Origin: Aeropyrum camini SY1 = JCM 12091
GTDB taxonomy: Archaea; Thermoproteota; Thermoprotei_A; Sulfolobales; Acidilobaceae
Direction of reading: 5' to 3'
DNA: 64,000 nt
Assembly: GCF_000591035.1 (NCBI RefSeq)
Contig: NC_022521.1
Span: forward strand, 558,001-622,000
Position 1 is the stretch's first letter. Each line of letters opens with the position of its first letter. The position numbers were made by a program, and so were the translations under genes. The notes below the pieces were generated by a model that saw only the letters and a program-made list of their open reading frames with translations, did not search any database and was not told the origin of the DNA. Shown here piece after piece: positions 53,298 to 61,837 of this stretch.

Positions 53298-54132
53298 CAA
53301 GCCGAGGACCCCTATAACCCTGGGCTGGCTGGGGTTCATAGGCGGCCTTCTCAAGGTCGTGTCGGCCCTCTACCTAGTCTTCATACTAGGCCTCTTCAGC
53401 AGCGTAAAATCCGTGCTCGCCAGCGCGGAGAGGCTGGCGCTCCAGCTCGAGAGCCAGGGCGGCTTCGAGCCCGGCGACGCCGCTGCCCTCGTGGCCTACA
53501 TAACCGGGGGGCTGAGGTCTATCTTGGCCGGGAACGCCCTGGGCATAGCGGCCGCCCTCTTCCTATGGATACTCGGCACCATCCTCTTCTCAAGGGAGTG
53601 GGAGAGGATAGCGGGCTACTGGCCCTCCATAGCGAGGAGGGCCTTCCACCTCTTCACCTGGCTCTCCAGGCTCGGCGCCCTAGCGGCGGGCGTGGTCACG
53701 GGACTCATACTCTCCAGGCTATCGGGCGACATGTCCTCCATAGCAGCTGGGGTTAGGCTCAGCTACATTGTGGCGACGCTCTATCTCCTCCCCCTCCTCC
53801 CCCCGGTGGTCTACTCCCTCCTATCCCTCAAGTACCCGCCACCGAGCTCGAGGGCGGGGGTGCTGCTGCTCCTAGCCGGGGCTGTTCTCTACGTGTACAG
53901 CATGTACAGCGTCATACAGGCCTTCAGACCCCTATCGGCCGTGGCGGGCCCCCTGGAGGAGGTCCTTAGGGGCGGTTTGAACCAGCATTCGGAGGCGGAG
54001 CTGGTGAACGGGTTTATAGAGGCGCTGAGGATATTGATGGACAGGGTTAGGAACACCCTCATAGCCCTAGCCCTAGCATCCGCCTTCTACACCCTAGGTT
54101 TCGCCGTGATAGGCTTTAGGAGGAGGCCCTAG
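53236..54132 (+). CDS. DUF973-like integral membrane protein
   Basis: A polytopic membrane protein with about six hydrophobic helices (near residues 28-52, 88-112, 130-150, 158-182, 205-228 and 258-280). The pattern resembles the archaeal DUF973 group, though I cannot confirm it. An N-terminal basic stretch (SRSSQEKSSKPRT) precedes the first helix. The first possible start is TTG at 53236, and TTG at 53257 is an alternative; either overlaps the end of the phosphorylase gene. It is convergent with the glycerate kinase gene, with 39 bp overlap. Confidence 0.72.
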   Translation: MQGGRLRLVKLFSRSSQEKSSKPRTPITLGWLGFIGGLLKVVSALYLVFILGLFSSVKSVLASAERLALQLESQGGFEPGDAAALVAYITGGLRSILAGNALGIAAALFLWILGTILFSREWERIAGYWPSIARRAFHLFTWLSRLGALAAGVVTGLILSRLSGDMSSIAAGVRLSYIVATLYLLPLLPPVVYSLLSLKYPPPSSRAGVLLLLAGAVLYVYSMYSVIQAFRPLSAVAGPLEEVLRGGLNQHSEAELVNGFIEALRILMDRVRNTLIALALASAFYTLGFAVIGFRRRP

Positions 54133-55440
54133 CAGCATTACGACTATGCTGTTTAGGTTGGTGCCCGTGAGCCCTGTGGAAACAAGGCTGCCCGCGTAGG
54201 CGAAGGCCCTCTCGCTATCGTTCTCCGCCAGCAGCTGGTACGGGTCGAGCCCCGCCTCCCTGAGGGCCACGGGGAGCCAGGGCCAGGCCACAGCCCCGGC
54301 CGCGTCGCTCCTCCCGTCTATACCGTCGGTATCCATAGCCAGTATGGCCGCCGGCGACTCTGGGCTCCAGTAGGCCATTGCCAGGCTCCAGGCCAGGGCG
54401 AGCTCCATGTTCCTACCCCCCCTACCGCCTCCCCTCACAGTCACAGTAGTCTCCCCCCCAGCCAGTATGGCCGCCGGGGGCTCCACGGGCACCCCCCTGT
54501 CTAGGGCCTCGAGGGCTATGCTAGCCAGGGCGCGGCCGACCTCCCTGGACTCGCCCTCCAGCCTCGAGGTCAGTATAAGGGTGTTGAACCCCATGCCGCC
54601 CAGCCAGGAGGCGAGGTCCTGGAGGACGTCCATGTTGGAGGCCGCCAGGCTGTTCTCAGTGGTGGAGAGCCTCTCGTCCCCGGGCTTGGGAGTCTCCTCA
54701 ACCTCGCCCCGGGCGCCCGCCTCCAGCAGCTCCACCACCCTTGGCGGCGTGGAGCCCCGGAGGCCGTACCTCTCGAGCACCGCCAGGGCGTCGCGATACG
54801 TCGTGGGGTCGGGCACCGTGGGGCCGGAGGCTATCATGTCCAGCCTGTCCCCGGGCACGTCGCTCGCATAAACCCCCAGCACCCTCGCTGGGTATGCCGC
54901 GGCGGCCAGCCTCCCGCCCTTTATCCTCGAGAGGTGCTTCCTCACCGTGTTGATCTCGTGTATAGAGGCGCCGGACTTGAGGAGGAGCATGTTAACCTCC
55001 CTCAGGTCCTCGAGAGCCAGCCCCCCCATAGGCACCTCGGCCAGCGCGCTCCCGCCCCCCGAGACCAGCACCACCACAGTGTCGCCCTCCCCCGCGGAGC
55101 CGGCCCACTCCAGCAGCCTCCTACCCGCCCTGAGGCTCCACTCGTCGGGCAGGGGGTGGCTACCCTCCACGACCTCGAGCCCCTCAACACCCCCCCTCAT
55201 ACCCCGGGGCTTAACCACCACACCCCCCTCAGGCTCGAGACACTCCAGCGCCCCACGGGCCATCTGCAGCGCCCCCTTACCCAGCGCGAGGACCACGGCT
55301 CGGGAGCGGCATAGGCCGCGTTGCTCCAGGAGGCTCCTCACCCTCCAGTCCAGCCTCGAAGCCTCCAAAACCCTCTCAACAGCGGCCCCGAGAATCCTGG
55401 CCAGCTCCCTCTGCTCCCCAGGCCCCATATCCAGTGGCAA
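54094..55440 (-). CDS. gckA: Glycerate 2-kinase (GckA, MOFRL family)
   Basis: Phosphorylates D-glycerate to 2-phosphoglycerate; archaeal glycerate kinases of the MOFRL type work in modified Entner-Doudoroff routes. Family blocks are VVLALGKGALQMARGALE, VLVSGGGSALAEVP, SGASIHEINTVRKHLSRIKGG and SDVPGDRLDMIASGPTVPDP. The MOFRL domain follows, with TDGIDGRSDAAGAV. Length 448 fits. The start is at 55440. The 3' end overlaps the DUF973-like gene on the opposite strand. Confidence 0.92.
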   Translation of the reverse strand: MPLDMGPGEQRELARILGAAVERVLEASRLDWRVRSLLEQRGLCRSRAVVLALGKGALQMARGALECLEPEGGVVVKPRGMRGGVEGLEVVEGSHPLPDEWSLRAGRRLLEWAGSAGEGDTVVVLVSGGGSALAEVPMGGLALEDLREVNMLLLKSGASIHEINTVRKHLSRIKGGRLAAAAYPARVLGVYASDVPGDRLDMIASGPTVPDPTTYRDALAVLERYGLRGSTPPRVVELLEAGARGEVEETPKPGDERLSTTENSLAASNMDVLQDLASWLGGMGFNTLILTSRLEGESREVGRALASIALEALDRGVPVEPPAAILAGGETTVTVRGGGRGGRNMELALAWSLAMAYWSPESPAAILAMDTDGIDGRSDAAGAVAWPWLPVALREAGLDPYQLLAENDSERAFAYAGSLVSTGLTGTNLNSIVVMLLGPPPKAYHGET

Positions 55441-55481
55441 AAGGCCGCACCCAGTCTAACGTAAGGGAGGCCCGCGAGGAT

Positions 55482-55825
55482 TTAACCCGGCGGCCGCCCC
55501 CCGGCTATACTCTTCGCCCCCCGCACCTCCGGCAGGGGGAGGGGGCCAAGGTAGGGTTTCGCCTCCACCCACACCTCCAGCGTGAAGTCCGCGCCACCCA
55601 GGATGGAGGCTAGGATTCTAAACGCGCTCACACTAACATCCATGTAAACAGTCCTCGACGACCCGGGTTCCAGGTGGACGGGGGATCTCGAGTACAGCAC
55701 GGCGACCTCCTCCAGGCTCCCGCCTGAGGAGGCGTAGACCCTAACCTCCACCCTCTCAACCCTAAAGCCGAACCTCGTAGGATTCTCAATAATAACCGCC
55801 ACACCCCCTCCAACGGGGCAGAAAC
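55482..55825 (-). pseudogene. LEA14-like protein, C-terminal part (interrupted by IS607-type element)
   Basis: C-terminal portion of a small gene whose N-terminal portion lies at 57805-57945, on the other side of the mobile element. Visible motif: the LEA14/water-stress-and-hypersensitive-response pattern VIIENPTRFGFRVERVEV and later RSPVHLEPGSSRTVYMDVSV, giving a beta-sandwich domain. The fragment runs to a TAA stop at 55482-55484. A start-like GTG (55802) exists inside it, so a truncated product is conceivable. The reconstructed protein has 159 residues. Confidence 0.8.
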
Positions 55826-55871
55826 ATTTAAATTATAGTATATTGTAGCATTCTATAGTGGAGTGTAGCGG

Positions 55872-56510
55872 TTGAGCGAGAGGCTATTACATCCGAGGGA
55901 AGCGAGTAGGCGGTTGGGTATTCATTATGTTACTTTGAAGAGGTGGATTTACTCTGGCAAGATACGTGCTGTCCAGACTCCTACTGGACGTTGGATGATT
56001 CCAGAGAGCGAGGTAGAGAGGATAATTGGGGGAAAAGTGGAGGAAAGGGAAGTTAGGGCTGTCATCTATGCACGTGTTAGCTCTAACGACCAGAGGAGTG
56101 ACCTGGAGAGGCAGATTCAATACCTTACACAGTATTGTTCTGCTAAGGGATACAAGGTAGTTGATATCCTAAGTGATGTAGCGAGCGGGCTAAAAACTAG
56201 CCGTAGAGGTTTGCTGAAGCTCTTCAAATACGTGGCTGATAGGCAAGTAGATGTAGTAGTTGTTACCTACAAGGACAGGCTTACGAGGTTTGGCTTTGAG
56301 TACCTGGAGTACTTCTTCAAGAAGTGCGGCGTGAGGATAGAGGTTATCTATAGCGAGGAGCCCAAGGATGCCTACCAGGAGCTGGTTGAGGATTTGTTAG
56401 CTATAGTTACCTCATTCGCAGGCAAGCTCTACGGGATGAGGAGTCATAGGAAAAGAAAGCTAGTCCAGGGATTCAGGGAGCTCCTAGAGGAGGTTGAGAG
56501 GGATGGCTAG
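55872..56510 (+). CDS. tnpA: IS607-family serine resolvase TnpA
   Basis: Transposase of IS607. The N-terminal MerR-like helix-turn-helix (about residues 5-48, SRRLGIHYVTLKRWIYSGKI) precedes the serine recombinase catalytic domain. The nucleophile is in VIYARVSSNDQRSDLERQ, with the arginine-rich patch in TYKDRLTRFGFEYLEYFF. The C-terminus is basic (MRSHRKRKLVQGFREL). Length 212 is typical. The start is TTG at 55872. It overlaps tnpB by eight bases (translationally coupled). Confidence 0.93.
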   Translation: MSERLLHPREASRRLGIHYVTLKRWIYSGKIRAVQTPTGRWMIPESEVERIIGGKVEEREVRAVIYARVSSNDQRSDLERQIQYLTQYCSAKGYKVVDILSDVASGLKTSRRGLLKLFKYVADRQVDVVVVTYKDRLTRFGFEYLEYFFKKCGVRIEVIYSEEPKDAYQELVEDLLAIVTSFAGKLYGMRSHRKRKLVQGFRELLEEVERDG

Positions 56511-57801
56511 GGTTGCTAGAACGGTTATCGTTAGAAGCGCTCCGTTACCGAGGAAAAAATTCAATGCTCTCGTCGAGCTTGAAGGTATGTACCGCAACAT
56601 GGTTGAGCAGCTGGTAATGCATGCCGTCAGGAATGGGATACGGAGCTTCATTAGGCTTAAAGCTTTAAAGTACCGCGAGATGAGGAAACTATACCCGCAT
56701 CTACCCTCGCACTACGCCTACACGACCTGCCAGGACGCCTCCACCAGGGCTAAGAGCTTCCTTAGGCTGAAGAAGCGGGGTTTAACTAGGAGGGAGCACC
56801 CGGAGGTTAGAAGCGTCGTAATATGGCTCGACGACCACCTATGGAAGCCCATCGGTTTAACCTTTATCAGGATAGTGACTCACAAGGGGTGGATTAAGGT
56901 GGAGCTCGAGCCTCACAGGCAATACTGGAGGTACGTTAATAGGGGGTGGAGGCTGGCTTCCGAGGCTAAGATGAAGCTTGACAGGAAAAATAGACGGATT
57001 ATAGTCTACCTAACTCTCGTTAAAGAAGTTGATGAGTATAAGACTAGAGGATACCTACCTGTTGATGTTAACGAAAATAATGTAACGATTCTGGTTGACG
57101 GCGCTGCCATCCTCTTCGAGACTGGCATGAGGAAGCTAGTCCTAGGCTACTACTATCGTAGGAAGAAGGTGCAACAGAAATATGATGAACTCTATGGCGT
57201 GAAGTCGAGGATTAAGAGAATGATTTTGAGGAAGCTCAGAGAGCGTAAGAAGAAACAGGACGTTAGGGGGAAGATTGCTAACATAATTGTTAGAACCGCT
57301 TATGAGAAGCAATATGCCATTGTCATTGAGGAGTTAGGCAAGAGACCGGCCAACAATATGATTAGGAAAGTAAAGGACAAGCAGTTAAGGCATAGGATTT
57401 TCCAAGCATCCTTCAGAGGTGTTCAGAGAGCAATAGAGGAGAAGGCAAGGGAGTATGGCGTCCAAGTAGTCTATGTGAACCCAAAGAACACTTCAAGGCT
57501 ATGCCCGCTACATAACGCTCCGCTCGCCTATAGTAATGGCTCGAGGGGGGGAAGGTGTAGGAAGGGCGGGGAGCAGTGGCATCGTGATGTAGTAGCCACC
57601 TGGAACCTCCTCCTTAGAGCCCTGCGGGGTGATGGGAGCGCTGCTCCAAGCCCCGCAGGCCCCACCCTAGATGGGGGCCGCGTGCCGTTCGGCCCGACCG
57701 CCACCCATGAGCCCACGCGGGTGCCCAAGCCCGTGTGGGCGAGGTGGAACACCCTACCACAGATACAAAACTCTACAACTATAAACAGAATGAAGCGGTA
57801 G
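56503..57801 (+). CDS. tnpB: RNA-guided nuclease TnpB (IS607/IS605 OrfB)
   Basis: Accessory nuclease of IS607, ancestor-like to Cas12. RuvC residues appear intact: Asp in VDVNENNVTIL, Glu in VIEELGKR, and Asp in WHRDVVATWNLL. The zinc finger is altered: SRLCPLHNAPL and GGRCRKGG give C-x2-H and a single Cys rather than two CxxC pairs. The C-terminal 50 residues are Pro/Gly-rich and coincide with the likely guide-RNA region. The start is ATG at 56503, and the stop is 57799-57801. Length 432 is slightly above average. Confidence 0.9.
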   Translation: MARVARTVIVRSAPLPRKKFNALVELEGMYRNMVEQLVMHAVRNGIRSFIRLKALKYREMRKLYPHLPSHYAYTTCQDASTRAKSFLRLKKRGLTRREHPEVRSVVIWLDDHLWKPIGLTFIRIVTHKGWIKVELEPHRQYWRYVNRGWRLASEAKMKLDRKNRRIIVYLTLVKEVDEYKTRGYLPVDVNENNVTILVDGAAILFETGMRKLVLGYYYRRKKVQQKYDELYGVKSRIKRMILRKLRERKKKQDVRGKIANIIVRTAYEKQYAIVIEELGKRPANNMIRKVKDKQLRHRIFQASFRGVQRAIEEKAREYGVQVVYVNPKNTSRLCPLHNAPLAYSNGSRGGRCRKGGEQWHRDVVATWNLLLRALRGDGSAAPSPAGPTLDGGRVPFGPTATHEPTRVPKPVWARWNTLPQIQNSTTINRMKR

Positions 57802-57809
57802 GGTGAAAC
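57600..57809 (+). ncRNA. Predicted omega (re)RNA at the right end of the element
   Basis: TnpB guides are encoded at the 3' end of tnpB up to the right element end, with the guide taken from flanking DNA. In this stretch the AT-rich element turns GC-rich and forms stems: cctgcgggg (57630-57638) with ccccgcagg (57652-57660), and further GC hairpins after that. The predicted guide begins just past 57809 (ggtcgaagtcc), in the remnant of the interrupted gene. This is inferred from TnpB biology plus pairing and is not verified. Confidence 0.5.
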
Positions 57810-57945
57810 GGTCGAAGTCCACAAGCCTGACCCTGAGGTCCTCCAGTGCCTGGGAGGCGCTCCAGTAGAGGGTGGCGTATGAGCCAGCTAAAACTGCCAG
57901 GAGTAGCATGGCGACAGCCACGGGCAGCGAGGCCCTCCCAACCAC
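57805..57945 (-). pseudogene. LEA14-like protein, N-terminal part (interrupted by IS607-type element)
   Basis: N-terminal portion of the interrupted gene. GTG at 57945 is preceded by a purine run (ctggggggttgctggagg). It encodes a hydrophobic membrane anchor (VAVAMLLLAVLAGSYATLYW) and the start of the domain (ALEDLRVRLVDFDRF). Joined to the piece at 55482-55825 by the shared GAAAC, the frame continues DRFCPVGGGVAVIIENP without a break. The upstream glycosyltransferase gene ends 26 bp earlier on the same strand, so the two were probably cotranscribed before insertion. Confidence 0.8.
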
Positions 57946-57971
57946 CCTCCAGCAACCCCCCAGTATAGGGT

Positions 57972-59147
57972 CTACTCTCCGGGGTTTAGGCTGGCCTGGG
58001 GGGCTCCCGGGCTTGTGCCCCGGCGTCTGTAGGCCCTGTGGATTATCGCCCCGGCTATGGCTAGGAGGAGGGCGGCTTTTATGTAGGTGGCTATCGTTGG
58101 GGGGGCTAGGGGTGCTAGGGGGTTGGGGGTGGTGTGCCAAGTCAGTATGACCGCGGCTGTGGCGGTGTCCTGGGCTAGGAGGAGGGGGTAGAGTGCTGGT
58201 GTGAAGAGGGGTGTCGATAGGGCTAGGAGTGCTGGGAGGAGGTTCATCTGGGGAGTGTAGACGTAGGTGCCTAGCAGGTAGGCTGAGAGGGTTGTGAACG
58301 CTGCTGTTATAGGGTCGAGCCTGAGCAGCCTAGAGGCGGCCAGCGCGGCTAGTACAGCCAGGGCTGCGAGGACCTGGGAGGCCCTCCTGAGCCCGGGGCT
58401 GAAGGGGTCTCCGAACACTAGGAGCCAGCTCCCCTCTATATACCAGCCCGAGTGGTGGCGGTAGAAATCCTCTATATAACCCGGCGCCAGGGCCTCGGCG
58501 GCGAGGAAGGAGGCGGCGGTGACCGCGAAAGCCGCGGCCGCCGCCCAGAGCCCCCGCCTCCCGGCGGCCACGGGGAGGGCGGCCGCGGCTAGCAGGGGGA
58601 GCAGCTTGGCCGCCCCTCCCAGGCCTAGCAGTATGCCGGCGGCCAGGCTCCTGCCTCGGGTGAACATGTAGAGGCCCCAGAGCATCGGGGCCGCCGCCAG
58701 GAGGTCCCAGTTGTAGACGGAGTAGACGGCCATGCTGGGTAGGAGGGCGGCGGCCAACGCCCTCTCAACCCCCGCAAGCCTCCTAACAGCCTCCACCGAG
58801 AGCAGCCCCATGGCCGTGGCTGCGAGAGCCTGGATTATGTAGTGGCTCTCCAGCCCTCCCAGACCGGGGAGGCGGATGTTGGCCGAGAGGAGCCATAGGA
58901 GACCGACTAGAGGGGGGTACTCTAGGTAGAAGTCCCTGTAGGGCAGGAGGAGGCCCCCGCCCCCCTGGGGGGCGGTCCTGGCTATCCTGTCTAGGTAGAG
59001 GCTGACTATGTCGGAGTATATCGGCGACTCCAGCCCCGGGTGGTGGAGGGCGATGGCAAGGCCCAGCGTCAGCAGCGCCGCCGCCAGGTGGATGTTGCAC
59101 GCGGCGAGCCGAGCAAGCCTCTGGCGCAAGGCAGCCCCCTCCACCAC
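57972..59147 (-). CDS. GT87-like polyprenyl-mannosyltransferase-type membrane protein
   Basis: A polytopic membrane protein with about ten helices, similar to GT87/DUF2029 glycosyltransferases that use polyprenyl-phosphate sugars on the outer face. Supporting features are an acidic loop after the first helix (LESPIYSDIVSLYLDR), LPYRDFYLEYPPLVGLLWLL and the later FYRHHSGWYIEGSWLLV. The start is GTG at 59147. It probably takes part in cell-surface glycan or N-glycan assembly. The last codons precede the interrupted LEA14-like gene. Confidence 0.8.
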   Translation of the reverse strand: MVEGAALRQRLARLAACNIHLAAALLTLGLAIALHHPGLESPIYSDIVSLYLDRIARTAPQGGGGLLLPYRDFYLEYPPLVGLLWLLSANIRLPGLGGLESHYIIQALAATAMGLLSVEAVRRLAGVERALAAALLPSMAVYSVYNWDLLAAAPMLWGLYMFTRGRSLAAGILLGLGGAAKLLPLLAAAALPVAAGRRGLWAAAAAFAVTAASFLAAEALAPGYIEDFYRHHSGWYIEGSWLLVFGDPFSPGLRRASQVLAALAVLAALAASRLLRLDPITAAFTTLSAYLLGTYVYTPQMNLLPALLALSTPLFTPALYPLLLAQDTATAAVILTWHTTPNPLAPLAPPTIATYIKAALLLAIAGAIIHRAYRRRGTSPGAPQASLNPGE

Positions 59148-59171
59148 GCGCCTTCAACCCCCCATGCCAGG

Positions 59172-60803
59172 CTAGCGAACGAGGCTCCTCCTGAGGTCCT
59201 CAACCTCCCCCTCCAGCATGTAGAGGTTGGACTCCAGCTGCTCCCAGAGTATGCTGCGGCTTATGGCTCTGGGGGGTGGTGTGGGGGAGAGGGAGTAGAG
59301 CATCCTCTCCTCCCTCCCGACCTCCACAACTGCGAGAGGCGGCCTGCCCCTATCGAGGTCCTCGAGAACCCTCTTGAACAGGGCGGCCTCCGGCATGTAG
59401 AGGGCCTCCAGGGGCCTGGACTCCCACCTGAGGCTGCCGTAGTGGACAACCTTCAGGAGCCTCCTGGACGCCTCTCTGAACAGCGGCCCCCAGCCCGCCC
59501 TCCTGGCTATAGACTCGAGTATGTAGAGCAGCCTCCTCCCCCTCAACCCCGCCCCTGAGAGGGCTGAGCGGAAGTGGGCGGCCAGCCTCGGCCACTCGGG
59601 CCCCTGTGCCATGCTCCTCACGGCTGCCTCAACAGCAGCCCAGGCGGTGGGCCACGAGACCCTGTCCGGGGTGTCCCTAGGAGTGTGGTACACCTCCTCC
59701 ACCCCGGGGCACCAGAGGCTGTGGAGGGAGAGCGTGGGTATCCCCGCCCAGGCCATCATGATGCTGTCGCACTCTGGGCACTCGCAGCACCTCTCCACGG
59801 CACCCGCCTCCAGGGCGCGGCCCACCAGCTGGGGGGCCCCGCTCGCCACCAGGCACCTGTAGCCGGCGACGTCGAAGTTTATATAGGCCTCCACCCCCTC
59901 CGCCGCCCCGCTCTCCCGGAGGAGGCGGGCGTAGCTCATGCTACCCGCCCCCCAGTACCAAGAGGCCATACCGGGCATGCCGTGCTCCTCAGCCCCGAAC
60001 ACCACAACACCCGCCGCCAGCCCCCTCCCCCTCAGCCTCCTCACGGTCTCTACGGCCTGGGCCACACCCAGTATGTTGTCCGTGAACCCTGTGTACCAGT
60101 GGTCCAGGTGCGCCCCGGCCAGCACCACCCCCCCGCGCCCACCATCCACAGCCACGAGGTTGTAGTCCCTCCTCCTCTCTACACAAGCATCCACCCAAAC
60201 CCTCACAAACCCCGCCCGCAGGGCGCGGGCCGAGTAGCCCAGGGGGACTGTGGCCACGGGTATGGGGGTGGGGCTCCCCACGCTGGTGCTATACCCCCAG
60301 TCACCCCCCGTCACTATAACCCTCGGGTCCCTAGACTCCACCAGGAGCGCCTCAGCCCCCGCCTCCGCCGCCAGGAGGGCAGCCGCCTTGAGATCGTCCA
60401 CAACACCCGGAGCCCGGGCCACGACCACACGCCCCCCCGCGTCCACCCCCCTCCAGCTGCGGGCCAGGCTTGGATCCCCCTCAAGCACCAGAGGCCTACC
60501 CTCAACATCACCCCCCAGAACATAGGGGCCCACGGAGTGCCAGGGGGCGGGGGGTTCGAGGCCCGAGGACCTCAGGACCCAGGCGTCAACCCAGAACTCG
60601 TGAAGCCTAGACTGGACCCCCAGGCCATCCTCAAGATAGCCCCTCACAACCTCGACAGCCGGCCTCGAAGACCCTGCATGCACCCCCCGCCAGCCCGACA
60701 CGCTCTTCAGAGAGGAGTAGAGCCGCAGCGCCTCCCCAGCCAGCCCCCTCCAGACAGGCACCCCCGGGACCCCCCCGCCTATGGGGGGAGGAGGGCGGCT
60801 CAT
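59172..60803 (-). CDS. M28-family metallopeptidase-like protein
   Basis: An M28 aminopeptidase-like protein. Metal-binding and catalytic blocks are AGAHLDHWYTGFTDNILGV (His, Asp and a second Asp), VVVFGAEEHGM (EE pair), YINFDVAGYR and EVYHTPRDTPD. An N-terminal domain of about 200 residues with a PA-like segment precedes them, and a helical C-terminal region follows. There is no clear signal peptide. A longer frame starts at 60887, but ATG at 60803 leaves space for the divergent promoter to the gene at 60853. Substrate is unknown. Confidence 0.85.
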   Translation of the reverse strand: MSRPPPPIGGGVPGVPVWRGLAGEALRLYSSLKSVSGWRGVHAGSSRPAVEVVRGYLEDGLGVQSRLHEFWVDAWVLRSSGLEPPAPWHSVGPYVLGGDVEGRPLVLEGDPSLARSWRGVDAGGRVVVARAPGVVDDLKAAALLAAEAGAEALLVESRDPRVIVTGGDWGYSTSVGSPTPIPVATVPLGYSARALRAGFVRVWVDACVERRRDYNLVAVDGGRGGVVLAGAHLDHWYTGFTDNILGVAQAVETVRRLRGRGLAAGVVVFGAEEHGMPGMASWYWGAGSMSYARLLRESGAAEGVEAYINFDVAGYRCLVASGAPQLVGRALEAGAVERCCECPECDSIMMAWAGIPTLSLHSLWCPGVEEVYHTPRDTPDRVSWPTAWAAVEAAVRSMAQGPEWPRLAAHFRSALSGAGLRGRRLLYILESIARRAGWGPLFREASRRLLKVVHYGSLRWESRPLEALYMPEAALFKRVLEDLDRGRPPLAVVEVGREERMLYSLSPTPPPRAISRSILWEQLESNLYMLEGEVEDLRRSLVR

Positions 60804-60852
60804 ATAAAACAGTCTTAGACGCCAAACCACAAGCCCGGGTGGAGGCGGCGCC

Positions 60853-61761
60853 GTGGAGGGGTGCAGCGGCCTCGCGGTCACAGCCATCGGGGTGTCGACG
60901 GTCGAGTCTATCCCCCTCCACCACTACAAGCCCGGGGGGCTTGCTCTAAGGCTCTATACTGGCCCCCACGGAGCCCCCAGGCCTCCGGCTGGCGTCTCGA
61001 GGGGCTGCCTCGAGTGGGGTTTGGAGGTGTGCGAGTGGATCTCCAGGCCAGGCAGCTTCCCGGCCTACGCTGTGGGGCTAGACAAGCTCCGGGGGGTCGC
61101 GGGGAGGTGGGGTGTGGAGGCCGTGGTGCTCGACGGGCTGGAGTCGTGGCTCCACGCCCCCTGCGCCTCCCGCCTCGGCCTCCCCCTGGTGGCGAGGACC
61201 CAGGGCCTCCTGGAGCCGGGCGGCGGGGAGCTGGGCCTCCTTGAGGCTCTGGCTGTGGAGTACACCTATCTCCTCTGGGGCGGGGGCTCGAACCTCGCCC
61301 TGGCCAGGGCCGTGGAGAGGGCCGCCGGGGCGGGTGTGTGGGTGGAGATAATAGTCTACACCCCCCGGCCCGTGGAGACGACGCTCCTAGCACCCCCCCT
61401 CCAGGCGGCGAGAGAAGCCGGGGCGCCCCTCCACATCGTGGCCCTAGACCACGGGGGCGGCGGGCCCCTAACCAGGCTCGCCGGGGAGCTTGAGAGGCTC
61501 CACTGGCCTGTGTACATACACTCACCCCCCTACAGCAGGCTCGACACCCGTTGCCCCCGCTGCGGCACAGTGGTAGCCACCAGGAGGGAGGGGCTGCTGG
61601 ACGCCATGGAGCTCGCCAAGGGCGGAGGGTGCCCCCGCTGCGGGGCCCCGGTGCCTGTGAGGGGGGGATGGAGGAGGGGGACACCAGGGTGGTTCAGGAG
61701 GCTGGCTCCACAGGGTGTTTACTGGATAGACCCCAGGGCCCTCGGGGGGAGGCCCCTCTAA
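60853..61761 (+). CDS. Protein related to the C-terminal part of AmrS/MemoRadiSam-type radical SAM, without the FeS motif
   Basis: The C-terminal zinc-binding region (RCPRCGTVVATRREG and GGCPRCGAPVPVRGG) and the preceding barrel segment (TTLLAPPLQAAREAGAPLHIV, LERLHWPVYIHSPPYSRLDT) resemble the end of AmrS-type radical SAM proteins. The CxxxCxxC motif that binds the FeS cluster is absent. The N-terminal 150 residues contain only isolated cysteines, so the protein should not be a normal radical SAM enzyme. The start is GTG at 60853. It is divergent from the M28 peptidase (49 bp apart). Function is unknown; a non-catalytic partner is one idea. Confidence 0.6.
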   Translation: MEGCSGLAVTAIGVSTVESIPLHHYKPGGLALRLYTGPHGAPRPPAGVSRGCLEWGLEVCEWISRPGSFPAYAVGLDKLRGVAGRWGVEAVVLDGLESWLHAPCASRLGLPLVARTQGLLEPGGGELGLLEALAVEYTYLLWGGGSNLALARAVERAAGAGVWVEIIVYTPRPVETTLLAPPLQAAREAGAPLHIVALDHGGGGPLTRLAGELERLHWPVYIHSPPYSRLDTRCPRCGTVVATRREGLLDAMELAKGGGCPRCGAPVPVRGGWRRGTPGWFRRLAPQGVYWIDPRALGGRPL

Positions 61762-61837
61762 ACCACCCGGGGGAAAACTTATAACCTCTCGCCGTCTTTA
61801 AGGAGTTGGACACCAGCAGTCTTGGAGGTGATGGCCC

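Larger units (their letters stand above)
55826..57809 (+). mobile_element. IS607-type insertion element (serine resolvase + TnpB)
   Basis: The element spans about 1984 bp between two GAAAC copies (55821-55825 and 57805-57809), one of which belongs to it or is the crossover sequence. It carries tnpA (serine recombinase with MerR-type N-terminus) and tnpB. The left end (catttaaattatag) is AT-rich, unlike the host sequence; the right end is GC-rich and structured. Excision of one copy of GAAAC plus the body restores the host reading frame exactly. No terminal inverted repeats are seen, as expected for IS607. The right boundary could also be placed a few bases differently within the direct repeat. 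Confidence 0.85.

Noticed and set aside
59574-60818. Long plus-strand ORF of 414 codons
   Set aside because: It is antisense to the M28 peptidase gene, with His/Pro/Arg-rich composition typical of GC-rich shadow frames.
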